From contig JAQBQR010000028.1 in assembly GCA_028286945.1 (NCBI GenBank), positions 1 to 51,755 on the forward strand: a stretch of 51,755 nucleotides of DNA, read 5' to 3'. A program made the position numbers and the translations under genes. Of this stretch, positions 24,138 through 32,895 are shown piece by piece (position 1 is the stretch's first letter; each line of letters begins with the position of its first letter). The notes under the pieces are model-generated. The model made no database searches and was not told where the DNA came from. It saw nothing but the letters and a program-made list of their open reading frames with translations. Source of the stretch: Parcubacteria group bacterium. Lineage in GTDB: Bacteria; Patescibacteriota; Minisyncoccia; Phycocordibacterales; Phycocordibacteraceae.

Positions 24138-26040
24138 AAACATTACCTACAGCTTTGTACTTTTTATTGCCGCATTTGCCTTTACCGCACATGCGCACGC
24201 TGCATTCAATCTTCAGCAGGTATCACAGTATGGTGATAATAAGGTGTTCATGACCAATACAACTGGAGCGTACCATACACATTCAGGTGTTAATTATGAC
24301 AGTAGCGATTCTGCGAATTACAACGGTACCTTTACCGATAACTCACAGAGTCTTTGTAATAGTGCAGTCGCTGCATCAGGACTTTCAGATACTCTCGATA
24401 CATACTGTATTTTCGATAAAGATGACGCTCGTGTAACACAAGTTGTACTTGCGCCTCTTGCCCCGTGCGTTACCTGTGATGGTGGAGGCATTACAGGCGG
24501 TCCTGGCAGTGGTGGAACATTCTATATTCGTTCAATCAGTAAAGACGTAATTGTGTATCAAGTTCCTCTTCAACAGGATCTGCTTTCAACTGTTATTCCA
24601 GCAACGAATACATGGATCGATGCTGACTGGGCATGGATGCTCGCTGGAGGATTTATGGGAACTGCAGGACCTGAACCGCAGCGTCCGTACCCGCCTGACG
24701 TTTGTTTTAACTCACACAGCAGTCTTTACCACAGCCCAATTTCACTTGGTTTCACCACAATAACTTCTGAGACGCGAACCTGTGACGTGTATCATCATAC
24801 TGGCACTATAAATCAAAATCCTGTTGCAACCCTCACAGCCGCTCCTCCAACAGTCGTGGCAGGTGGCGCCTCTCTCTTAACCTATTCGTGCAGTAACGAC
24901 GCAACTGCAGCTGCTATCGATAACGGTGTTGGAGCGGTTAGTCCTGTTGCAGCTGGAAGTCGTTCGGTGACCCCCTCAGATACAACCGTATACACCCTTA
25001 CCTGCACTAACTCGCACGGTTCATCAACGGCGAGCGCAACGGTCACCGTCACTGTGCAACAACCAGACCTCACCCCTCTCTCCCTCACCCCTCATACCGT
25101 AGTGGCAGGGCAGTCTTCAGTCTTCACTGCAACGCTTGCGAACACCGGTACTGCGCCCACGCCAAACTTCTCTTCAACGGTGTATGTATGTGCAACGAGT
25201 GATGCGGCGTGTTTAGCTAACTCTCTTGCGCTTAATTCTTCTACTACCGTCTGGAATAAAATCCTTGCGTTTGTAACAAACATCGCGCACGCCGCCACGT
25301 CCATGAAGATCACCCTTACGGGCGGAGTGATCGCTGCAGGTGCGAATGGTACACAGTCTGGCTCCCACCCCTTTGCCTCACCAGGTACGTACCAAATGCG
25401 TCTCTGTGCTGACCTTCCAAATAATCAGGTCACCGAGTCCGATGAAAACAACAACTGCGGAAACTGGGAAGTGCTTGCCGTATGTCCTGTAGGCAACACG
25501 ATAGATGGTTCAGGAAACTGTGTGCCACCTCAGCCACCTGTTAATCCGCAGCCAACGTGTTCGGTTACTGCCAACCCAACCAGTGGAGTTCCTTCAACCA
25601 TTACCTGGTCTTCCACGAATGCCACGTCATGTACGGGAGGAGGATTCTCAACGGGAGGAGCTCCAGCCGGATCAGCAAACGTTGGAACTGCTGGAACATA
25701 CACTCTTTCTTGTTCAGGCACCGGTGGGTCATGTCCTGTCGCAAGTGTGACTTTGGGTGGGGGAGCATGTACGAACCCTACAGCAACCATTACTGCCGCT
25801 CAGACTCGTATCCGGTCCGGAGGAACCACCACTATCACGTACGCTGCCAGCGGGGTCTCAGGAGCTTGTACCGTTACGGGTCCTGGAGCGCCAGGTGCGG
25901 TTAACCCAGCTTCCTGCAACGTAGGTTCTACGTCTTTCCCAACTCCGGCCCTTCAGACCCAGACCACGTACACCATTACGTGTCCAGGGGCGACGAGTCA
26001 GGTGATTGTGAACGTAATACCTAAGTTCATCGAGTTTTAG
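24130..26040 (+). CDS. Exported CARDB/Ig-like surface protein, copy 2
   Basis: 636 residues. Signal peptide at about 4-25 (ending HAHAA), a unique N-terminal domain (25-230), an Ig-like unit (about 238-308) and a CARDB domain (310-450) nearly identical in sequence to that of the protein at 18811. Two Ig-like units follow and the C-terminus is again VNVIPKFIEF. A segment ending NIAHAA interrupts the CARDB domain at the same place as in copy 1. The near identity of the middle part at DNA level (about 25065-25500 against 19755-20200), beside unrelated N-termini, suggests domain shuffling or gene conversion. Confidence 0.82.
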   Translation: MTKNITYSFVLFIAAFAFTAHAHAAFNLQQVSQYGDNKVFMTNTTGAYHTHSGVNYDSSDSANYNGTFTDNSQSLCNSAVAASGLSDTLDTYCIFDKDDARVTQVVLAPLAPCVTCDGGGITGGPGSGGTFYIRSISKDVIVYQVPLQQDLLSTVIPATNTWIDADWAWMLAGGFMGTAGPEPQRPYPPDVCFNSHSSLYHSPISLGFTTITSETRTCDVYHHTGTINQNPVATLTAAPPTVVAGGASLLTYSCSNDATAAAIDNGVGAVSPVAAGSRSVTPSDTTVYTLTCTNSHGSSTASATVTVTVQQPDLTPLSLTPHTVVAGQSSVFTATLANTGTAPTPNFSSTVYVCATSDAACLANSLALNSSTTVWNKILAFVTNIAHAATSMKITLTGGVIAAGANGTQSGSHPFASPGTYQMRLCADLPNNQVTESDENNNCGNWEVLAVCPVGNTIDGSGNCVPPQPPVNPQPTCSVTANPTSGVPSTITWSSTNATSCTGGGFSTGGAPAGSANVGTAGTYTLSCSGTGGSCPVASVTLGGGACTNPTATITAAQTRIRSGGTTTITYAASGVSGACTVTGPGAPGAVNPASCNVGSTSFPTPALQTQTTYTITCPGATSQVIVNVIPKFIEF

Positions 26041-26064
26041 GGATTTGCCCCTATTAAAGCCCTG

Positions 26065-26073
26065 TGATATCTT
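26065..26073 (+). promoter_or_regulatory. Extended -10 TGA-TATCTT, 7 nt before start
   Basis: It ends seven bases before the rpsB ATG at 26081 and supports that start over an in-frame ATG at 26045. Confidence 0.45.
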
Positions 26074-26080
26074 ATTCCTT

Positions 26081-26782
26081 ATGAATACTGCAGATATGCA
26101 GGGTGTTGGCGTCGACCGTCTTTTTGAGGCGGGCGCCCACTTTGCCCAAGTAAAAAGCCGCCGTCACCCAACAATGAAGAAGTTTGTCCTTGGCACCAAG
26201 TCCAAGGTTGAAATCTTTGATCTCGTGAAGACTGATGAACAGCTCATCGCTGCAAAGACTGCTATGGCTGCTCTTGCTCGTGATGGAAAGACGGTACTTT
26301 TCGTTGGAGGAAAGCGTGAAATCTCAGACCAGGTCCGTGAAGCTGCTGCTAAAATTGGTCAGCCGTACGTAGCCGGCCGTTGGCTCGGAGGAACTATCTC
26401 TAACTTCGTAGAGATTAAGAAGCGTATCGATCGTCTTGCTGATCTTCAGGCAAAGCGCGATTCAGGTGAACTTGCTAAGACTCACACGAAGCTTGAGCGT
26501 GTCTTCATCGACCGTGAAATCGAGCGTCTTGAGACTCGTCTTTCAGGACTTTCTACTTTGGCAAAGCGTCCTGACGCTATGATCATCGTTGACCCTAAGC
26601 GCGAAGCACATGCAGCAAAGGAGGCGAATGACGCACACATCCCGGTGATTGGCATCATGAGCTCTGACAACGACCTCTCAGATGCACAGTTCCCAATCGT
26701 GACGAACGACGCGTCTCGCAAGACCGTTGAGCTTCTCCTCGGAGAACTCGCAGCTGCATACGCTGCTGGCCGCGCCGCGTAA
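26081..26782 (+). CDS. rpsB: Ribosomal protein uS2
   Basis: 233 residues. Typical S2 segments: LFEAGAHFAQVKSRRHPTMKKF, TVLFVGGKREISDQVREAA, YVAGRWLGGTISNFVEIKKRI, a helical insertion with two coils, PDAMIIVDPKREAHAAKEAN and IPVIGIMSSDNDLSD. The start was set at 26081 (MNTADMQG) because the upstream extension is unconserved. It is followed 142 bases later by tsf, the usual partner, with an unusual stem-loop in between. Confidence 0.96.
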   Translation: MNTADMQGVGVDRLFEAGAHFAQVKSRRHPTMKKFVLGTKSKVEIFDLVKTDEQLIAAKTAMAALARDGKTVLFVGGKREISDQVREAAAKIGQPYVAGRWLGGTISNFVEIKKRIDRLADLQAKRDSGELAKTHTKLERVFIDREIERLETRLSGLSTLAKRPDAMIIVDPKREAHAAKEANDAHIPVIGIMSSDNDLSDAQFPIVTNDASRKTVELLLGELAAAYAAGRAA

Positions 26783-26818
26783 GTGGTTGGTTAGTTTTGG
26801 GTGATTGTTTGGTGCAAT

Positions 26819-26887
26819 AGGATTGGCGCAGAGGATAGCTTCCGAGCGAGCGGAGCCCGTGCAGGAAGACTATCCGTGCAGTCAATC
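26819..26887 (+). promoter_or_regulatory. Long stem-loop between rpsB and tsf
   Basis: GGATTG...CAATCC encloses GGATAG...CTATCC and then TTCC...GGAA, giving an interrupted stem of about 16 pairs around a GC-rich loop. It has no U-run, so it is not a normal terminator. It may regulate tsf expression or mRNA stability; this is inference. Confidence 0.5.
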
Positions 26888-26924
26888 CATTTACGTAATA
26901 CTTATTTCAAATAATTGATCTTCT

Positions 26925-27509
26925 ATGGACATCTCAATGGACACTCTAAAAATGCTTCGCGACAAAACCGGCCTTTCGGTTATGCAGTGCAAGAAAGCCC
27001 TTGAAGAGGCGAACGGCGACGCTGCACAGGCAGAGGTAATCCTCCGCAAGCGCTCGAGCGATGCTGCTGACAAGAAGTCAGATCGCGAGCTTGGTGCTGG
27101 TGCCGTAGCAAGTTACATCCACGGTGGTGAAATCGGCGCGATGGTTCTTCTTTCATGCGAGACCGACTTCGTTGCGCGTAACGAAGAATTTCCTGCGCTT
27201 GCCCGCGAAATTGCCATGCAGGTTGCTGCAACAAATCCAAAGTATCTCCATGATACGGATATTGATGACACTGCGCGTACTGCTGCAATGACCGTCTTCA
27301 CTGAAGAGGTTAAAGATAAGCCGGAAGAAATGCGTGAGAAGATTCTTGAAGGAAAGATGCAGTCATACTTCAAGGACATGGTTCTTATGAACCAGCCGTT
27401 CATCAAGGATGATTCAAAGACCATCCAGCAGCTTGTGGATCAGGCGTCACAGAAATTTGGTGAACGCGTAGTGATCTCACAATTCGTTCGCTTCTCAGCG
27501 CGCGGATAG
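26925..27509 (+). CDS. tsf: Elongation factor Ts, short form
   Basis: 194 residues. Nucleotide exchange factor for EF-Tu. The N-terminal UBA-like part (LKMLRDKTGLSVMQCKKALEEANGDAAQAEVILRKR) and the core (GAVASYIHGGEIGAMVLLSCETDFVARNEEF) are intact. It has one core subdomain, like the ~196-residue EF-Ts of Thermus, instead of the longer E. coli form. An alternative start is four codons in (MDTLKML). A GC-rich hairpin follows the stop. Confidence 0.95.
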   Translation: MDISMDTLKMLRDKTGLSVMQCKKALEEANGDAAQAEVILRKRSSDAADKKSDRELGAGAVASYIHGGEIGAMVLLSCETDFVARNEEFPALAREIAMQVAATNPKYLHDTDIDDTARTAAMTVFTEEVKDKPEEMREKILEGKMQSYFKDMVLMNQPFIKDDSKTIQQLVDQASQKFGERVVISQFVRFSARG

Positions 27510-27546
27510 CACAGAAAGGACCAGGCCTAGCCTGGTCCTTTCTGTG
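27510..27546 (+). terminator. Hairpin terminator after tsf
   Basis: ACAGAAAGGACCAGGC pairs with GCCTGGTCCTTTCTGT around a short loop. The U-rich part lies inside the 3' arm rather than after it. Confidence 0.6.
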
Positions 27547-27548
27547 TA

Positions 27549-27557
27549 TGTCATACT
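27549..27557 (+). promoter_or_regulatory. Extended -10 TGT-CATACT, 8 nt before start
   Basis: It ends eight bases before the ATG at 27566. The alternative ATG at 27548 would overlap it. Confidence 0.45.
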
Positions 27558-27565
27558 CTTATCTC

Positions 27566-28006
27566 ATGACGTCGTATCTCATTGCCATCTTCATTCCTCT
27601 CGGTATCTTAGTCGGCTTTTTGCTGCTGATTACCGTGGAGGGACGTCGAGGCGCGCGAATCATTCTGCCAGGCCGTAGATATCAATTTGATCTTAAAGCT
27701 GCGCGCGCTCTCTTCATACTTAAGCACGTAGACTGGGGAGCGTTCGCCCATGACCTCACCCGCACCGGTATTGAGAGAATGGCCCATGACATCGCCCACA
27801 GCACTCTGATGGCCGTACGCGCCCTTGAGAGGCAGCTTACGCAGGTGGTGAGGACATTGCGGGCTCGTCGCGAACACCCACTTTTCCCGATCTCTGCAGC
27901 TGACCGCCCGTCACGTATTCAGACCACTATTTCCTACGTAAAAAAGACGGTCAGACGCTCTCGAAAGCAGCCAACAGAAACGCCAGACCAGACCCGCGCA
28001 CAGTAG
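27566..28006 (+). CDS. Membrane-anchored basic protein, unknown
   Basis: 146 residues. One N-terminal span (about 5-23, IAIFIPLGILVGFLLLI) is followed by a basic, largely helical cytoplasmic-type domain rich in Arg and His, with a charged tail ending in QTRAQ. No family is recognised. It lies between tsf and the tRNA-Thr gene. The start was chosen six codons into the longest frame, since a TGT-CATACT box lies before it. Confidence 0.65.
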   Translation: MTSYLIAIFIPLGILVGFLLLITVEGRRGARIILPGRRYQFDLKAARALFILKHVDWGAFAHDLTRTGIERMAHDIAHSTLMAVRALERQLTQVVRTLRARREHPLFPISAADRPSRIQTTISYVKKTVRRSRKQPTETPDQTRAQ

Positions 28007-28045
28007 CGAGTTTTGTGGTAAAACATATAGCAGTGCCCAATACGT

Positions 28046-28121
28046 GCCGCCTTAGCTCAGTTGGTAGAGCAACACTTTTGTAAAGTGAAGGTCCCCAGTT
28101 CAAGCCTGGGAGGCGGCTCCA
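28046..28121 (+). tRNA. tRNA-Thr (TGT), CCA encoded
   Basis: The 7-bp acceptor GCCGCCT/AGGCGGC is at 28046-28052 and 28111-28117. The D-arm is AGCTCAGTTGGTAGAGC. The anticodon loop TTTGTAA carries TGT, and the T-arm is CCCAG-TTCAAGC-CTGGG. Discriminator T is at 28118 and CCA at 28119-28121. There is an A-A mismatch at the top of the anticodon stem. The fold is otherwise normal. Confidence 0.95.
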
Positions 28122-28123
28122 AA

Positions 28124-28822
28124 TTATTTCTTCTTTGCAGTGGTAGTAGCAGTTGAGGTAGCCGTGCTTGTCGCGAAGAAGTCCTTAGGGAAGAGAGTTT
28201 CGAAGGAATTAAGCGTCGTAAATCCATACGATGTTTTTCCATTTATCACGAAGGCAGGGAAGTTCGGTTGAATCTTCTCAACGCTCTTAAGGGTGTCGAG
28301 TGCGCCAAGTGCAAGGTCATAGTCAAAGGCGTATACGCGAAGCTTTGGGTTCTGGTTGTGGAGATATGAGAGCGCATATACGGCACGGTCACAGTCAGCG
28401 CATGAGCCGGGCTTGTTTGAATAGAAATAGAGCACGACCGTTGGGTTTACGTGACAGGTTGCAGAGAGACGCTTCGTCAAAAGATAGTCGCGAATCTGGA
28501 GAAGGGTGTACTGCTTCTTAAGTTGAATAACCTGTTCGTTCGTACTGCCGAGCTGCGTCTCTGTTGAAGAGAGTCGGTCACCGAGGTTTGATACTTCCGT
28601 AGAGAGCGTATTGCCTTCAGTGAGGTTTTCACAAGGAGCTTCTTCAAGAAGCGCAAACTGCGTCTCTAATGAAAGAGTGTCTGTCGCAAGCTGATCCTGA
28701 AGTTCAGAAAGCTGAGCCACGCGCTGCTGGTTAAGGAAGTTAATGGCGTATATAACCGTGCCTATAAGCACGAGGGTGATTATGAGGGAGATAAGGAGGT
28801 TGCGGCCGAGAATTAATTTCAT
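28124..28822 (-). CDS. Membrane-anchored thioredoxin-like protein
   Basis: 232 residues. N-terminal span at about 8-30, then a coiled coil (35-115), then a thioredoxin-fold domain (about 125-212) with the CxxC pair C141-A-D-C144 and the cis-Pro segment NFPAFVINGKTSYGF. The tail is a Thr/Ala/Ser run ending KKK. The domain faces outward, so it probably forms or reshuffles disulfides in the many Cys-rich exported proteins seen here (inference). Its stop is three bases past the end of the opposite-strand tRNA-Thr. TTAAAT with a TGC extension lies six bases before the ATG. Confidence 0.82.
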   Translation of the reverse strand: MKLILGRNLLISLIITLVLIGTVIYAINFLNQQRVAQLSELQDQLATDTLSLETQFALLEEAPCENLTEGNTLSTEVSNLGDRLSSTETQLGSTNEQVIQLKKQYTLLQIRDYLLTKRLSATCHVNPTVVLYFYSNKPGSCADCDRAVYALSYLHNQNPKLRVYAFDYDLALGALDTLKSVEKIQPNFPAFVINGKTSYGFTTLNSFETLFPKDFFATSTATSTATTTAKKK

Positions 28823-28828
28823 AGGGTG

Positions 28829-28837
28829 ATTTAAGCA
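28829..28837 (-). promoter_or_regulatory. Extended -10 TGC-TTAAAT, 6 nt before start
   Basis: Minus-strand TGC-TTAAAT-CACCCT-ATG before the thioredoxin-like gene. Confidence 0.45.
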
Positions 28838-28872
28838 CGGACTGGGCTACTCGTCATGGGGTCAGGGGTGGA

Positions 28873-30132
28873 CTAACGCCAGCCGCGTCGCGTACCGGTA
28901 ATGAGATCATACATAGAACGAATGAGCCAGATAGGTGCGATCAAGCCGTAGAAGGTCATATACATAATAATACCAACGAACAAATTGCCGGATGTTTTTG
29001 AGATGTGTTTACCCACAAGCATGGTTGTCACTGCGCCCATGAGCATGATGAGTGAAAGAAGCATAATGAATGAGACGGGGAAGAATAGGAAACTAAACGA
29101 AACGTGGGGGGTAAGGGTATACAAAAGAGGAAAACCAGAAACAAGAGCGATTTGATTCCAGATGGCCTGAACCGTTCTAACAACGATCACACCGAACATA
29201 ACGATTCCCGAAACGTTTGCAATAAGTCCAATTGGAATCATGAACAACCCAAGCGTACCGAATTGCTTATTTCCAATCATGTGACGGTAGTCATAAATGA
29301 CGTTACGTAGAAAGCCGGTGGTCCAGCGCGTACGCTGCTTCACGAGCGCGCGAACGGTAAGCGGTGTCTTTGTATAGACACGAGCCCGCGGCGCGTTCTC
29401 CAAAATGTATCCCGCGTTCTGCAAGCGGAGTGCCATCTCAAGATCCTCGGTGTTATGGGCATTTCTAAAGCCGCCTACTTTGAGAACAATATCGCGACGG
29501 AAGAATGAGAAAGGCCCTGGGGTCACATACAGACCGTTGAGTGAAGAGATCACGTGGCGAAGGGTAATGCCGTGGATGTAGTCAGCATTCTGCATACGCT
29601 CCAAAAGAGTCTTTGGATCCCATACCGACATGGCGCAGGTGACGGCCGCAACTTTTTCATCATCGAAGTACGCAATTATTTCACGAAGTGCATCTGGCGC
29701 TACGTATGAGTCTGCGTCGAGACATCCCACATAGACTGCGTCGTGTGCCTTTTCAATACCCAGGTTCATCGCTGTGTGCTTGCCACCGTTTTCTTTATGA
29801 ATGACCGTGACCTGCGGATTCTCGGCGTACTGATCCATAACGGCCGGCGTGTTGTCCGTGGAGCCGTCATCCACAAGTATGATTTCCAATTTGTCAGCAG
29901 GGTAATCAAGGGCCAGCAATGACTCTACGGTTCCCTGAATAGTGTTCTGTTCGTTCCAGCACGGAACAACAACCGCCACCTTCGGCGTCTGTGTAGAAAG
30001 TGCTCGGGAACGACGCTCACGGGCGGGCTCAGAGAGGAAAGTAACTAAGAGAAAAACCTCAAAGAAAACTGCGAGGAAGATAAAGGGATAGGTGAGGGCC
30101 TCAACAAGCATATAGGCGAATGTTCTAGTCAT
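28873..30132 (-). CDS. Processive family 2 glycosyltransferase
   Basis: 419 residues. An N-terminal span (about 12-33) is followed by a GT-A domain: VVVPCWNEQNTI, VDDGSTD (88-94), the metal-binding D139-A-D141, TED 228-230 and QRTRW 266-270. Three to four C-terminal spans follow. TED plus QxxRW marks the processive class that polymerises and exports beta-linked polysaccharides (cellulose, PNAG or hyaluronan synthases). The polymer made here cannot be told. Only 32 bases separate its start from divergent pheS. Confidence 0.9.
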   Translation of the reverse strand: MTRTFAYMLVEALTYPFIFLAVFFEVFLLVTFLSEPARERRSRALSTQTPKVAVVVPCWNEQNTIQGTVESLLALDYPADKLEIILVDDGSTDNTPAVMDQYAENPQVTVIHKENGGKHTAMNLGIEKAHDAVYVGCLDADSYVAPDALREIIAYFDDEKVAAVTCAMSVWDPKTLLERMQNADYIHGITLRHVISSLNGLYVTPGPFSFFRRDIVLKVGGFRNAHNTEDLEMALRLQNAGYILENAPRARVYTKTPLTVRALVKQRTRWTTGFLRNVIYDYRHMIGNKQFGTLGLFMIPIGLIANVSGIVMFGVIVVRTVQAIWNQIALVSGFPLLYTLTPHVSFSFLFFPVSFIMLLSLIMLMGAVTTMLVGKHISKTSGNLFVGIIMYMTFYGLIAPIWLIRSMYDLITGTRRGWR

Positions 30133-30164
30133 TCTACCAAAAAAGTGCGAATATTACAGGCACA

Positions 30165-30914
30165 ATGAGCGCCGGCCGTTTACATCCTATGTCCATCGCC
30201 ATCCGCGAGATTTCGGAGATTTTCGCGCGTATGGGCTTCGGTATTGCGTATGGGCCTGAGCTTGAAGATGAGTGGTACAACTTCGATGCACTGAACGTTC
30301 CGCCTGAGCACCCAGCTCGGGACATGCAGGACACTTTTTGGACGAAGGAAGAGAAACCACGCACGCCGCGTACGCACACCACGTCCGTAACTATCCGATG
30401 CCTTGAAAAAATGGCGAAAGAAGGACTTCAAGAAATGCGTATGATTGCTCCGGCAAAAGTGTTCCGCAACGAAGCAACGGACATGACGCACGAAGCGCAA
30501 TTTTTCCAACTCGACGGCTTCGCCGTCGGCCCTGTGGGTTCGGTGTCACTTGCGCATCTTAAAGGTACGTACGAACAATTTTTCAAAGAGTATCTGGGTC
30601 CGAATGCAAAAGTCCGTTTTCGTCCAAGCTTCTTTCCGTTCACCGAACCTTCGGTGGAAGTTGATGTTTGGTTTGAACCAGCAGGAAAGGAAGGTCGATG
30701 GCTCGAAGTTGCCGGCGCTGGAATGCTCCACCCAAACGTCCTTACTAATGGGGGATTGGATCCAAAGAAGTATGGCGGTTTTGCGTTCGGCGGTGGCATT
30801 GAACGTTTGATTATGGTGAAGTATGGCGTCCCAGACGTGCGTCTTTTCCATAACGGAGATATTCGCTTTGTATACGGCTTTGATGAGTCAGTGATAGGAG
30901 GAATGCCTGCATAA
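30165..30914 (+). CDS. pheS: Phenylalanine-tRNA ligase alpha, N-terminally reduced
   Basis: 249 residues against about 330-350 in most bacteria. The catalytic class II core is complete: GRLHP at the very start, FGIAYGPELEDEWYNFDALNVPPEHPARDMQDTF (motif 1 region), THTTSVTIRCL, APAKVFRNEATDMTHEAQFFQLDG, RPSFFPFTEPSVEVDV and FAFGGGIERLIM (motif 3). What is missing is the ~85-residue N-terminal coiled coil that grips the tRNA in other species. The upstream DNA has no room for it, because the divergent gene starts 32 bases away. It forms an alpha2-beta2 enzyme with PheT, whose gene begins three bases after this stop. Confidence 0.95.
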   Translation: MSAGRLHPMSIAIREISEIFARMGFGIAYGPELEDEWYNFDALNVPPEHPARDMQDTFWTKEEKPRTPRTHTTSVTIRCLEKMAKEGLQEMRMIAPAKVFRNEATDMTHEAQFFQLDGFAVGPVGSVSLAHLKGTYEQFFKEYLGPNAKVRFRPSFFPFTEPSVEVDVWFEPAGKEGRWLEVAGAGMLHPNVLTNGGLDPKKYGGFAFGGGIERLIMVKYGVPDVRLFHNGDIRFVYGFDESVIGGMPA

Positions 30915-30917
30915 GAT

Positions 30918-32885
30918 ATGAAAGTTTCTCTTACCTGGCTTCAGAAATATTTTGCAGAACCGCTTCCTTCGGTGGATGTGCTCGTGGATACGCTCACCTT
31001 TCATTCAAGCGAAGTTGAGGAAGTGATAGGCGAAGGGGAGAATACTGTTTTCGATGTGAAGGTTCTTCCTGATCGCGCGTCATACGGACTTTCGCACCGT
31101 GGAATTGCATATGAGCTAGCAGCTGCATTAGACCTGCCTCTCGCAGAAGATCCGCTTCGCACGGCACTTCCTGACTGGAATGAGAAAAATGCCGGTGGGG
31201 AAGCTACAAAGATAACGATATCTATTGAAGACGCGGAGAAATGTCGCCGCTACATGGCAGCGCGCATCACCGGAGTGAAAGTTGGCCCTTCACCTGAATG
31301 GTTAAAGACTGGGCTTACGCGTATTGGGCAGCGTTCTATCAATAACGTGGTTGATGCCACGAACTACGTGATGCTAAACATCGGGCAACCACTCCATGCT
31401 TTTGATGCATCGAAGCTCGCAATAGCGACAGATGGCACTCATGCGATATCTGTCCGTGCAGCGCATGAGGGTGAAAAAATAACCACGCTCACTGGCGAAG
31501 AGTTTACGCTGACACCGGCGACGCTCGTGATTGCTGATGGCACAAATGACACAGCACTTGGAATTGCAGGAGTGAAGGGAGGCAAGGCTGCGGAAATAAC
31601 GGAAGCCACAACGGACCTTATTATTGAGTCGGCGAACTTTGATGGGACAAAGACACGTAAGACATCGCAAACATTAAAACTATGGACGGATGCAAGTCTG
31701 CGTTTCCAAAATAAACTTTCGCCGGAGTTTGCGGCGTACGGGATGCGAGATGTAGTGACGCTTATTTTGGAGCTCGCCGGAGGCGAGCTCCAGGGCGTCG
31801 TCGATTCTTATCCAAACCCCGAAGCACCCGCTTCTTCGGTTTTGATTACCCTCGGTATGCTTAACGGGCACCTCGGCACGTCATTTGTTTCTGATGACAT
31901 GACGAATGTGCTTAACCGTCTCAGCCTTTCATTCGAAGTTTCAACACAAAGTACCGGCGATTTTACGGCGAAGGTCACGCCATCATTTGAACGACGCGAC
32001 ATTGTTATCTGGCAGGACCTCGCCGAAGAGATTGGTCGTATTCTGGGATATGACCGCGTTGAGCCCGTTCTACTTCCTCCCATGCCTACAGCCCCGGATC
32101 AGACCCGCTACGCGGGCATTGAAGCCGTTAAAGACGTTCTCACCCAGCATGGCTTCACTGAAATCAGCACGCCATCATTCGCCGCAGAAGGGGAGATCGT
32201 ACTTGCGAATCCTCTTCAGTCAGAAAAGCCCTGGCTTCGCGCCTCTCTGTCAGCAAACATGACTGATGCTATAGCGCGCTCTGCGTCCGTGGCGCCACGG
32301 GTGCTTGGTCCTGACCCTATGCTGAAACTGTTTGAAATTGGAACGGTATTCACAAAAGAGGGCGAACACCTTTCACTTACGCTGGGGTATCGTCAGCTCA
32401 CGGGTAAAGCGTCTGCGGTGGTACTCACCGATGCCATCGATGCGCTTACATCAGCTTTTCCTGACGCAGGTATTCCACAACCAACCACCACTGTGGCAAA
32501 TTCAGAAGTGCTCGAGCTTTCTCTTAAAGACGTAGATTTCTCTGCCATCGGCAAAGACCACTCGTTCACACAGTACAAACTCGATATGTATCATTCGTTT
32601 TCACTGTACCCATCCGCACTTCGCGACATTGCAGTGTGGACGCCATCAGGTACGGAAGAATCTGAGGTCGCCCTTTTGATACAAGAGAACGCAGGGGACT
32701 TACTTGCGCGTATGGATCTTTTTGATAGATTCGAGAAAACGGATGATGCTGGAACGCGTACTTCATTCGCATTTCGTTTAGTCTTCCAAGCAAATGATCG
32801 TACGCTTTCAGACGTAGACATTGATCCACTCATGACCGCAACCACCGCTGCATTAAACGCTAAGGAAGGTTGGCAGGTACGTTAA
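30918..32885 (+). CDS. pheT: Phenylalanine-tRNA ligase beta, lacking the EMAP/OB domain
   Basis: 655 residues against about 790-800. The N-terminal start (KVSLTWLQKYFAEPL...FHSSEVEEVIGEG) runs straight into VFDVKVLPDRASYGLSHRGIAYELAAAL. That skips the ~110-residue tRNA-binding EMAP/OB domain normally inserted there. The B3/B4 editing region, DNA-binding-like B5 region, class II-like core and C-terminal FDX-ACB anticodon-binding domain (about 560-655, YHSFSLYPSALRDIAVW) remain. Together with the loss in PheS, this PheRS is a slim form. No sequence break or frameshift is seen, so the loss looks evolutionary. Confidence 0.95.
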   Translation: MKVSLTWLQKYFAEPLPSVDVLVDTLTFHSSEVEEVIGEGENTVFDVKVLPDRASYGLSHRGIAYELAAALDLPLAEDPLRTALPDWNEKNAGGEATKITISIEDAEKCRRYMAARITGVKVGPSPEWLKTGLTRIGQRSINNVVDATNYVMLNIGQPLHAFDASKLAIATDGTHAISVRAAHEGEKITTLTGEEFTLTPATLVIADGTNDTALGIAGVKGGKAAEITEATTDLIIESANFDGTKTRKTSQTLKLWTDASLRFQNKLSPEFAAYGMRDVVTLILELAGGELQGVVDSYPNPEAPASSVLITLGMLNGHLGTSFVSDDMTNVLNRLSLSFEVSTQSTGDFTAKVTPSFERRDIVIWQDLAEEIGRILGYDRVEPVLLPPMPTAPDQTRYAGIEAVKDVLTQHGFTEISTPSFAAEGEIVLANPLQSEKPWLRASLSANMTDAIARSASVAPRVLGPDPMLKLFEIGTVFTKEGEHLSLTLGYRQLTGKASAVVLTDAIDALTSAFPDAGIPQPTTTVANSEVLELSLKDVDFSAIGKDHSFTQYKLDMYHSFSLYPSALRDIAVWTPSGTEESEVALLIQENAGDLLARMDLFDRFEKTDDAGTRTSFAFRLVFQANDRTLSDVDIDPLMTATTAALNAKEGWQVR

Positions 32886-32895
32886 CGCCCTCACC

